A stretch of 64,000 bases of DNA from Paraburkholderia ribeironis (GTDB lineage Bacteria > Pseudomonadota > Gammaproteobacteria > Burkholderiales > Burkholderiaceae). A model generated the notes under the pieces. The model was not told the origin of the DNA, made no database searches, and worked only from the letters and a program-made list of their open reading frames with translations. The DNA is taken from positions 63,153 to 127,152 of the forward strand of contig NZ_CYGX02000028.1 of NCBI RefSeq assembly GCF_900019265.1, given 5' to 3'. Position numbers and translations under genes: made by a program. Positions 17,693 through 24,911 of the stretch are shown piece after piece. The first letter of the stretch is position 1. Each line of letters starts with the position of its first letter.

Positions 17693-17905
17693 TCAAGCCG
17701 CCCGGCGCCTGGACAACTGCGCGATCAGCGTCTTGTTAAAAGCCGGCAGATCGTTGGGTTTGCGGCTGGAAATCAGATTGCCGTCCTCGACCACTTCCTT
17801 GTCGACCCTCGTGCCGCGCATTGCGGATATCGTCTTGCAGGCACGGCCAGCTCGTGACCGTGCTCGTTATCACCATCGGCAGCAAAAGGTGTGCCCATGT
17901 ACTGC
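17693..17905 (-). pseudogene. Decayed PfpI/DJ-1-type stress protein
   Basis: The minus strand encodes the C-terminal end of a PfpI-family protein in pieces: [18 protein letters not shown] in one frame, then [20 protein letters not shown]...FNKTLIAQL and a stop at 17693 in another. These match the family's TSWPSL..DIRNAG and VDEEVV.DGNL.SSRKPDD..AFN motifs. Upstream, traces of the nucleophile region (VHGH, where CHGP is expected) appear in a third frame. At least two frameshifts and loss of the N-terminus make this a pseudogene. Confidence 0.7.
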
Positions 17906-18187
17906 CCTTGGTCGCATGCACTCGATCGACACGCCTGCCGGTTCGCCGAGCCAGCTGATGCCGTCATTCAGCAAGGAACGAAGGCTGCGCTTGCGTTCGC
18001 CGCAAAGACGCGGACCGCGCACGGCTTCAAGGATTGGGCGGGCCGCCGTCGCCTCGTCGTCGCCTCGTCGTCGCCTATTTCGCGCGGCGCGCGACAGCCC
18101 CCGTCGGGCATTGCCGTTGCTTGGAGCCGGTCATTGGCGCCGTGCTCGCCTCATATTAATGCCCCCTTGAAACTTCTACCTGCAACG

Positions 18188-19609
18188 ATGGCCGCCACCA
18201 CCCAACCGAATCTGCGCCGTCCCGCAGCCACCAACGACAGCGCGCAACAATCCGCCCCGGTCGCGATGCCGTCCGGTCTGCGGCACACCGACGACACGAA
18301 GCCGGGCTATTCGCGCATGCGTGACAAAGACCACTTCGTTTATTTCGATGCAGCCGGCCAGCGCGTCGACGATGCCGGCGAGATCCAGCGCATCAACGCG
18401 CTCGCGATTCCGCCTGCCTATGAAGACGTGTGGATCTGCCCGGATCCGCGCGGCCATCTGCAGGCCACCGGCCGCGACGCACGCGGTCGCAAGCAGTACC
18501 GTTATCACCCGCGCTGGCGCGAAACGCGCGACGCCGACAAATACGAACGCATGGCCGAGTTCAGCCGCGCGCTGCCGAAAATCCGTGCGCGCGTCGCACG
18601 CGACCTCGAGCTGCCCGGCATGCCGCGCGACAAGGTGATCGCCGCCGTCGTTCAGCTGCTCGATAGCACGCTGATTCGCATCGGTAGTGTCGAATATGCA
18701 CGCGATAATCAGTCGTACGGATTAACGACACTGCGCAAAAAGCACGTAAAGATCGAAGCCGGCCAGCTGCGCTTCAGGTTTCGCGGCAAGAGCGGCATCG
18801 AACACGACGTGACGGTCGATAATCCGCGCGTCAAGCGCGTCGTGCGGCGCTGCGCCGAACTGCCTGGCCACGACCTGTTCCAGTATCTCGACGACGACGG
18901 CATGCGTCGCACAGTCGGCTCGACCGACATCAACGACTACCTGCGCCGCGCGAGCAACGCGGACTTCACCGCCAAGGACTATCGGACGTGGGCCGGCAGC
19001 GTCTACGCACTGGCGGCGCTGCGGCGTCTGATGTGCAGCAGCGCGTCGGAAGCGCGCGCCCATATCGTCGCTACGGTCAAGAACGTGGCAGCGTTACTGC
19101 GCAACACGCCGACCGTGTGCCGGCGCTGCTACATTCACCCTGCGGTGATCAACGCATTCGAGGCGGACGAACTGCGGAGCTTGACGCCCAGCGTGTCGCG
19201 CCGCGGACTGAAGGCAGACGAAGTGGCGCTTGCCACGCTGCTGGCACAGACGGAAAAACGCGCCGCAAGACTGGCGCGCCAGAGTGGCGCGAAGGGCCGC
19301 AAGATACGAGAGTCCGCGGTCGATGACAGCATCGCCGGCTCGCTCACCAGCCTGCTGAAGAAGTCGCGCGTGGCGCGCAAGCAGGCAGCGGCCACGTGCG
19401 ATGCGAAGAGCAGTGTCAAACCCGGCGGTGTCGAACCCGGCGGAGTGAAACCCGGCGGTGTCGAACCCGGTGGTGTGAAGCCCGGTGGTGTCGGACCCGG
19501 CGGTGTGAAACCCGCCGGTACGCAGCCCGCCGGCGTGCAAACCGCGCAGCGAAGTCCGGCTTCGCGCGAGGCAGCCGCGCAGCGCGACGCCACGCCCGCG
19601 GCTGATTGA
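18188..19609 (+). CDS. DNA topoisomerase IB (poxvirus/bacterial type)
   Basis: Relaxes supercoils through a 3'-phosphotyrosyl nick. 473 residues from the ATG at 18188. N-terminal domain: SGLRHTDDTKPGYSRMRDKD, IPPAYEDVWICPDPRGHLQATGRDARGRKQYRYHPRW. Catalytic domain: RIGSVEYARDNQSYGLTTL, KKHVKI, FRGKSGI, FQYLDDDG. The catalytic tyrosine is Tyr315 in CRRCYIHPAV. The C-terminal tail after about residue 400 is basic and then low-complexity, with 15-bp repeats encoding PGGVK/PGGVE units, beyond the usual family end. Located among general-stress genes; not essential in known bacteria. Confidence 0.9.
   Translation: MAATTQPNLRRPAATNDSAQQSAPVAMPSGLRHTDDTKPGYSRMRDKDHFVYFDAAGQRVDDAGEIQRINALAIPPAYEDVWICPDPRGHLQATGRDARGRKQYRYHPRWRETRDADKYERMAEFSRALPKIRARVARDLELPGMPRDKVIAAVVQLLDSTLIRIGSVEYARDNQSYGLTTLRKKHVKIEAGQLRFRFRGKSGIEHDVTVDNPRVKRVVRRCAELPGHDLFQYLDDDGMRRTVGSTDINDYLRRASNADFTAKDYRTWAGSVYALAALRRLMCSSASEARAHIVATVKNVAALLRNTPTVCRRCYIHPAVINAFEADELRSLTPSVSRRGLKADEVALATLLAQTEKRAARLARQSGAKGRKIRESAVDDSIAGSLTSLLKKSRVARKQAAATCDAKSSVKPGGVEPGGVKPGGVEPGGVKPGGVGPGGVKPAGTQPAGVQTAQRSPASREAAAQRDATPAAD
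19421..19540 (+). repeat. Eight tandem 15-bp repeats in the topoisomerase IB tail
   Basis: Units of the type CCCGGCGGTGTCGAA run head to tail and encode PGGVE/PGGVK pentapeptides, becoming degenerate at the 3' end (PAGTQ, PAGVQ). Copy number probably varies between strains. Confidence 0.9.
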
Positions 19610-19894
19610 GGGCCGTGCTTTCTGCAAAGCGGTAACGAGCGAGTTCGCAACCGCAGCAGCCCCGTGCTCACTGCTCGCATCGGTTGCTTGTCCGCAATCC
19701 ATCGATCAGTTCTCCTCGCTTTACAAAGACGAAATAATTTCAAACACGTCAGCAGGCTTTACGCGTTCCTCCAGGTGTTCCCCGTGCGCGGGTAGCATGT
19801 TTTCCTGCCACGCATGTAGCGCGTGCATCGAAGCCATGAAGGAACACGGGTTGCTCATCCTCGTGCATCCCCTTAGCTGGCGAGGAGTCACATC

Positions 19895-20401
19895 ATGTCC
19901 AATCAGACGCAGACCCAAGGCGCACATATCGTTGGTAAGGGCCGTGCGACCGCCGAAGGCCCGGGTCCGGATGTCATGGCGGCGGCCACACTGGACGGCG
20001 ACACGGTGCTCAGTAGCGACGGCGAGGATATCGGCAAGGTCAAGGACATCATGCTCGCAGTCGCCTCCGGCCGCATCGCCTATGTGGTGCTGTCGAGCGG
20101 CGGCTTTCTCGGCATTGGCGACAAGCTGCTGGCGATTCCATGGAGCGCATTGACGCTCGACACGCAGCGCAAGTGCTTCGTGCTGAACATGACCGCCGAA
20201 CGCGTGAAGAACGCCCCGGGTTTCGACAAGGACCATTGGCCGTCGATGGCGGACCAGACGTGGGCGACGTCCGTGCATCAGTACTACGGCATCGAACCAT
20301 ACTGGGGCCGCGAGCGCTACAACCGCCTCGACGAACTGGGCACCGGCGAAAGTCTTCCGGGCTCGTCGGACGCCCCTGAAAGTGGCGGCGTGAAGCTTTG
20401 A
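19895..20401 (+). CDS. PRC-barrel domain protein
   Basis: 168 residues, cytoplasmic. The PRC-barrel fold is seen in LDGDTVLSSDGEDIGKVKDIMLAVASGRIAYVV and FLGIGDKLLAIPWSAL. The C-terminal part (KDHWPSMADQTWATSVHQYYG) is typical of the stress-cluster PRC proteins of Burkholderia and related genera. Start ATG at 19895 has CGAGGAG in front. PRC-barrels act in protein or RNA contact; the role here is unknown. It lies between topoisomerase IB and DUF3175 in the same direction. Confidence 0.87.
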   Translation: MSNQTQTQGAHIVGKGRATAEGPGPDVMAAATLDGDTVLSSDGEDIGKVKDIMLAVASGRIAYVVLSSGGFLGIGDKLLAIPWSALTLDTQRKCFVLNMTAERVKNAPGFDKDHWPSMADQTWATSVHQYYGIEPYWGRERYNRLDELGTGESLPGSSDAPESGGVKL

Positions 20402-20555
20402 CTGCAACCGCTGACGTGCGTGCGCGGCACGCCTCGTGCCCACGCGTGTACCGATGCGCCGACATGCCGCGAACGGAGCGGCCCGCGCGTTTCAGTTCAC
20501 GCCCGTCAACGCGATCACGACGCGCGAGCACGATCCCCCATATGGAGACGACACC

Positions 20556-20966
20556 ATGGCCACCCGCAAAGGCCCCCGTAAATCGAAACGCCCGGTCGCG
20601 CGCAGCAGATCGGGACGACCGCCCCGCCAGCGGCACAGCCAGGCGCACGCCGCGCATCGGGCGAAAGCCGCCAGCACAAGTGGCGCTCGCAGTTCGCGCA
20701 AGTGGTCGCATCACGTGATGGAAACCAGCGACGCGATGGATATCGAGCGCGGCGTTTTCAAAACCGGCAGTGCTGAGTCGATCGCGCAGTCGCTCAAGCG
20801 CTCGTCGACGAAAAGCCGCCGCCGCAAGGGCACGCCATTTCAATCGGCGATGTCGATGCTCAACTTCTACATCAATCGCGCCGGCCGCAACCTGCCGAAG
20901 GCGCGCCGCGAGACGCTGCAACAGGCCAAGCGCAAGCTGCGTGAAGCGTTCGGGCGCGCGCCTTGA
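20556..20966 (+). CDS. DUF3175 basic protein
   Basis: 136 residues. The first ~45 are Lys/Arg/Ser/His-rich and look disordered and nucleic-acid binding. The DUF3175 core follows: KWSHHVMETSDAMDIERGVF, then SIAQSLKRSS and the C-terminal SAMSMLNFYINRAGRNL...LQQAKRKLREAFGR. ATG at 20556 lies after ATGGAGACGACACC with a GGAGA site. Family function is unknown; members co-occur with stress and DNA-repair genes. Confidence 0.8.
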   Translation: MATRKGPRKSKRPVARSRSGRPPRQRHSQAHAAHRAKAASTSGARSSRKWSHHVMETSDAMDIERGVFKTGSAESIAQSLKRSSTKSRRRKGTPFQSAMSMLNFYINRAGRNLPKARRETLQQAKRKLREAFGRAP

Positions 20967-21053
20967 CGCAATGCCTGCGGGCTTGAACGCATTGGCAGTG
21001 TTCTTCTCAACCGGCTGGCATGTATCGCACGCGCCGGTCCTCATCGCAAGCTC

Positions 21054-21239
21054 ATGCGCGAAACATCGAGGTTTCTCATCGTCCGCGCCGTGCTCGTATT
21101 CGAACACGGCGCGGCTGCCGACGTCATCCAGCTGATCCCGCTCGCGCTCGCGGTGATCACCGCGTCGGTCGTGGTTCACGCCATTTCGGCGACACCGCTG
21201 ATGAACTGGTATCGCCGCCCGACCAGCGGCAAGCAATAG
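21054..21239 (+). pseudogene. C-terminal remnant of a cation:proton antiporter
   Basis: Inside the 401-bp gap 20967-21367 one frame reads LIPLALAVITASVVVHAISATPLMNWYRRP. This is the last membrane helix and tail of Na+/H+ antiporters of the CPA1 type (SVVLHG.S.TPLM.WY). The rest of the transporter is missing, so this is a relic, although a 61-residue frame with an ATG remains. Confidence 0.55.
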
Positions 21240-21367
21240 CATGTGCAGCGCGGCTCGCGTTCGACCGCAGCGATCGCAGCCGCGCGACCCATCGCGGCTC
21301 GATCGTCAAGTGAAGCGCAGTCGCTAGAATAAGGGACCTTCATGCAGCGGCGAGGCGCTTCACTCCG

Positions 21368-21937
21368 ATGACCTCGTCCGACGATTCAAGACGCACCGCC
21401 CGGGCAAGCGCGGCCAATTCGCTGTTTGCGTTCCTCAAGTCGCTGTCGCCCGGCGAGCGGCTGATCGAAGGCGGCTTGATGGCCGTGCAGGCGGTCGCTG
21501 GCGCCAGTCTCGCGTTCACGATCGGCCGCGCGCTGCATCCCGAGCAGGCCTTCTGGGCCGCGATCACGGCAATCGCCGTCAGCCAGCACAGCTATATCGA
21601 CACCCGTAACCTGTCGCGCGACCAGTTCATCGGCGCGATGGTCGGCGGCCTCTGCGGTCTTGCCGGCGCGCTGCTCGGGAGCGGCCATTTCGCCGTCTAT
21701 GCGGCGGCGGCGGCGGCGATCGTGATCTGCTGGGCCGTGAACGTGGGCAGCGCGGCGCGCCTGGGCGGCATCACGGCGACCATCATGCTGCTGGTGCCCG
21801 GCATCGGGCCCGCGTGGGACAAAGCATTGTTGCGGCTCGGCGAAGTGACGCTCGGCACGGTTTGCGCGCTGCTGGTGGCGTGGCTGATGTCGTCGATCGA
21901 ACGGCGCTGGTTCGCCAAAACCGGCCAAACCAGTTAG
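21368..21937 (+). CDS. Short FUSC-family inner-membrane protein
   Basis: 189 residues, about one membrane half of the FUSC (aromatic acid exporter / AaeB-like) family. LIEGGLMAVQAVAGASLAFTIGRAL, EQAFWAAITAIAVSQ, SRDQFIGAMVGGLCG and RLGEVTLGTVCALLVAWLM are family-like, and four to six membrane segments are visible. The cytoplasmic half of full-length FUSC proteins is absent; such short forms are known. Its stop overlaps the stop of the convergent AraC gene by four bases. Confidence 0.78.
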   Translation: MTSSDDSRRTARASAANSLFAFLKSLSPGERLIEGGLMAVQAVAGASLAFTIGRALHPEQAFWAAITAIAVSQHSYIDTRNLSRDQFIGAMVGGLCGLAGALLGSGHFAVYAAAAAAIVICWAVNVGSAARLGGITATIMLLVPGIGPAWDKALLRLGEVTLGTVCALLVAWLMSSIERRWFAKTGQTS

Positions 21938-22884
21938 CTATCCGAAGCGTTGTCCGGTTGCGCGCGACGCCTGTAACGCCCCGGCGTCATGCCGACGCTC
22001 TGCGCAAACGCCTTGCCGAACGCCGCCTCCGATTGATAGCCCACCGTCTCGCCGATCTCGGCCGCGCTGCGTCGCGTGTGAAGCAGCAGATCGCACGCGA
22101 TCGTCATACGGATCTGCGTGAGGAAGTCCATCACGGTCACGCCCGCACGCTCGTTGAAGTGGCGCGCATAGGTCGCGCGGGACATCGCCGCGAGAGCGCC
22201 AAGTTCGGCGATCGTCCACGCCCGCTCGGGCGCGCTCAGCATGCCTTGCACCGAAGCGCCCAGGCGCGCGTCGGCAAGCAGCGCGAGCACGCCCGAGGCA
22301 GCCGCGCCGCGCTCGCCATGCACTCGCAGCGCCATCGCGAACAGCGCGTGGCTCAATGCCGTGACGATCGCGAGCGCGCCCGGCTGACGATGCTCCGCTT
22401 CAGTCCGCATCAGTCCAATCACCGTTTGCAATGCGCCCAGCGTTTGCGCGCCGCCCAGCGACACGTGAAACGGATCGGGCAACGCGTTCAGCAGCAACGC
22501 CGACGGACCGGGCGCGTAGACGAAGCGCCCACACAGCAGATCGACATCGACGTGATCGTGACCGGCTCCGCCGCCGTCATTGCGCCGCAACGGCAGCATG
22601 CCGTCGTGACCTGGCATCAAGGGCGCGCCGCCGGATGAACGCTGCACGTCACGCACGCGATGCGCAGCGCCGCGCGGAAACAGCATGAAGTCGCCTGGCT
22701 GCAGCGCCACCTGCGCGCCGTCGGCGGTCTCGATCAGGCATGCGCCGCCCAGCACCAGATGAAACGGCGCGACCCCCGCTTCCTGCGGCGCGTGTTCAAT
22801 ATCGAACGCACCTGAGAGCAGGCAGCGCAAATCGAGGCTGGCCTGCGGCCTGGCGAGGTCGATCAATCGGCTGAGCGTGTCCAT
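21934..22884 (-). CDS. AraC-family regulator with cupin sensor domain
   Basis: 316 residues. The N-terminal cupin domain (FHLVLGGACLIETADGAQVALQPGDFMLFPRGAAH) is of the AraC_binding_2/cupin_6 type. The C-terminus has two helix-turn-helix motifs: WTIAELGALAAMSRATYARHFNERAG and RSAAEIGETVGYQSEAAFGKAF followed by GMTPGRYRR. It is divergent from the AhpD-like gene at 23002, which it probably controls; members of this group often regulate adjacent oxidoreductase or carboxymuconolactone decarboxylase-family genes. Confidence 0.88.
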   Translation of the reverse strand: MDTLSRLIDLARPQASLDLRCLLSGAFDIEHAPQEAGVAPFHLVLGGACLIETADGAQVALQPGDFMLFPRGAAHRVRDVQRSSGGAPLMPGHDGMLPLRRNDGGGAGHDHVDVDLLCGRFVYAPGPSALLLNALPDPFHVSLGGAQTLGALQTVIGLMRTEAEHRQPGALAIVTALSHALFAMALRVHGERGAAASGVLALLADARLGASVQGMLSAPERAWTIAELGALAAMSRATYARHFNERAGVTVMDFLTQIRMTIACDLLLHTRRSAAEIGETVGYQSEAAFGKAFAQSVGMTPGRYRRRAQPDNASDS

Positions 22885-23001
22885 GAGACGATCGCGCTAA
22901 AAGTTGAGCCAAGCGAGTATTCAGCAGATGACGGCGCGGCGCAATACTTTGTCCCACGACGCCGGCACCCGCCGACGCGCAACAGACGAAGGAGCACTGC
23001 C

Positions 23002-23361
23002 ATGTTGAACTGGATCGACTACCGCAAAAACCTGTTCGGCCGCATCGGCGAGATCGCCAGACTGTCGCCGGATACGGTGAAGGGCTATCAGACGCTGTCG
23101 AACGCCGGCCAGAAGGCCGACCTGCTCGGCGCCAAAACGCGCGAGCTGATTTCGCTCGCGGTGGCCGTGAGCCTGCGCTGTGACGGTTGTATTACCGTGC
23201 ATACGGCCGAAGCGCTGAAGCAAGGCGCGACGCGCGAGGAAATCGCCGAAGCGCTCGGCGTGGCGGTCGCGATGAATGCAGGCGCCACGATGGTGTACTC
23301 GGCCCGCACGATGGACGCGGTCGCCGCTTATACGGCCGAAGCGACCGAAGCGGTCAAATAA
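23002..23361 (+). CDS. Carboxymuconolactone decarboxylase-family (AhpD-like) protein
   Basis: 119 residues of the AhpD-like core. The CXXC...H redox motif is present: LRCDGCITVHTAEALKQGAT, with KTRELISLAVAVS in front, so a peroxidase or disulfide-reductase role is more likely than decarboxylation. The AAGGAG Shine-Dalgarno precedes the ATG. It is divergent from a cupin-AraC regulator across a 117-bp shared promoter region. Confidence 0.9.
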   Translation: MLNWIDYRKNLFGRIGEIARLSPDTVKGYQTLSNAGQKADLLGAKTRELISLAVAVSLRCDGCITVHTAEALKQGATREEIAEALGVAVAMNAGATMVYSARTMDAVAAYTAEATEAVK

Positions 23362-23470
23362 GCGGCCAAATAAGCGGCGGTAGCATCAGCCGCGCTCGCC
23401 GGCTGTCGCCTGTGACTGGCCCGGCGAGCCGCGTGCCGCGTCTGCGCGCGCCGTCGTGCCATACGTGACG

Positions 23471-23530
23471 GCGCGGTCGGCGCGGTCGGCGCGGTCGGCG
23501 CAATCGGCGCGGTCGGCGCAATCGGCGCGA
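23471..23530. repeat. 9-bp tandem repeats between genes
   Basis: GCGCGGTCG and its variant GCGCAATCG run in six full units followed by a partial one, in the gap between the convergent AhpD-like and aldo/keto reductase genes. Confidence 0.85.
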
Positions 23531-23549
23531 TGCATCGTATCTGGCGCGG

Positions 23550-24611
23550 CTAAGCCCGCGCCCGCGCCGCCTCGCGCGTTTCGGCGAGCTGAGCGCGACG
23601 CCCTTCACCCTGGCGCTCCAGCATCCAGCCCGGATATTCGGCCGGCAGCGCGCTGACCTGAGCGAGCTTCGCGAGTTCGTCCGCGCCAAGCGTAACGTTG
23701 GTGGCCGCGATGTTGTCGTCGAGCTGCTCGACCCTCTTTGCGCCGACGATCACCGAGCTCACCACGCGTTGATGCAACAGCCACGCAAGCGCGATCTGCG
23801 CCACCGACACTTGCCTGACGCTGGCAATCTCGCGCATCGCGTCGATACAGTCATACGCGCGCTCGCGATCGACCGGCGGAAAATCGAAACTCGTGCGGCG
23901 GCTGCCCGCTTCGCCCTGTTGCTCACGCCCGTATTTGCCGCTCAGCAAGCCGCCCGCAAGCGGACTCCACACCATCAGCCCGAGGCCTTCGCTGTGCAGC
24001 ATCGGCACCAGTTCGCGTTCGAGGTCGCGGCCTGCGAGCGTGTAATAGGCCTGCAGCGTTTCGAAGCGTGCGAGTCCGAAGCGCTCCGCAATACCGAGCG
24101 CCTTGACGATCTGCCACGCCGCCCAGTTCGATACGCCAACGTAGCGCACGTGACCATGCTGCACCAGCGTGTCGAGCGCGCGCACGGTTTGCTCGATCGG
24201 CGTGGCCGGATCGAACCCGTGGATCTGGTACAGGTCGACGTGATCGAGTTGCAGGCGCTTCAGACTCGCCTTGATCCCATCGATCACGTGGTAGCGCGAC
24301 GCGCCCTGCGCGTTCGGAAACTCGCCAGTCCGGCCGAAGACCTTGGTCGCCACCACCACCTTGTCGCGCGGCACCTTGAGGTTCTTCAGCGCCTGCCCGG
24401 TGATCTGTTCGGACAGGCCATCCGCATAGACGTCGGCCGTGTCGATGAAGTTGATGCCCGCGTCGAGCGCCCGGCCGACCAGCCGCTCCGCGTCGCCCTG
24501 CTGCAGATCGCCGATCTGCTTCCAGATGCCGTCGCCACCGCCGAAGGTCATCGTGCCCAGACAAAGTTCTGAAACAAACACACCGGTACGCCCTAGCTGG
24601 TTGTATCGCAT
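23550..24611 (-). CDS. Aldo/keto reductase
   Basis: 353-residue TIM-barrel NADPH-dependent oxidoreductase. Family landmarks: MRYNQLGRTGVFVSELCLGTMTFG, the catalytic Asp and Tyr in FIDTADVYADGLSE, a Lys in VVVATKVFG, His in DLYQIHGFD, and the cofactor-binding SSVIVGAKRVEQLDDNI. Start ATG at 24611 fits the family N-terminus. Physiological substrate unknown. Divergent from lhr. Confidence 0.93.
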   Translation of the reverse strand: MRYNQLGRTGVFVSELCLGTMTFGGGDGIWKQIGDLQQGDAERLVGRALDAGINFIDTADVYADGLSEQITGQALKNLKVPRDKVVVATKVFGRTGEFPNAQGASRYHVIDGIKASLKRLQLDHVDLYQIHGFDPATPIEQTVRALDTLVQHGHVRYVGVSNWAAWQIVKALGIAERFGLARFETLQAYYTLAGRDLERELVPMLHSEGLGLMVWSPLAGGLLSGKYGREQQGEAGSRRTSFDFPPVDRERAYDCIDAMREIASVRQVSVAQIALAWLLHQRVVSSVIVGAKRVEQLDDNIAATNVTLGADELAKLAQVSALPAEYPGWMLERQGEGRRAQLAETREAARARA

Positions 24612-24820
24612 CGTCGAAGCTCCATCGTTGCGTTCGTGGGGGGAAACGCTCAAGCCTACTGCAATTGGCGAGATCCGGCAGATCACGCGCACGGCCCTGA
24701 CGAACCGTAGAGTTCGCGCCGGATGCTGGCCAATGCCAATCGGCAAAGCTGGCAAAAACCTGCCAGACTGACTCCTGCGCTTCACTACCGATCCACGACC
24801 GATCCACAACCAAACCGCGG

Positions 24821-24886
24821 CCAACCCACAACCAACCCGCAACCAACCCACAACCAACCCACAACCAACCCACAACCAACCCACAA
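24821..24886. repeat. 11-bp tandem repeats upstream of lhr
   Basis: CCAACCCACAA occurs six times in tandem (one copy with a single change) and then decays, 25 bp before the lhr start codon, in the 300-bp gap shared with the divergent aldo/keto reductase gene. Eleven bases is one helical turn. Confidence 0.9.
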
Positions 24887-24911
24887 CCACCCTCCTTCGC
24901 CGCCTCCGGAT

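Noticed and set aside
24821..24886. CRISPR-like array
   Set aside because: Units are 11 bp with no spacers and no cas genes; it is a simple tandem repeat. The same applies to the arrays at 19421 and 23471.
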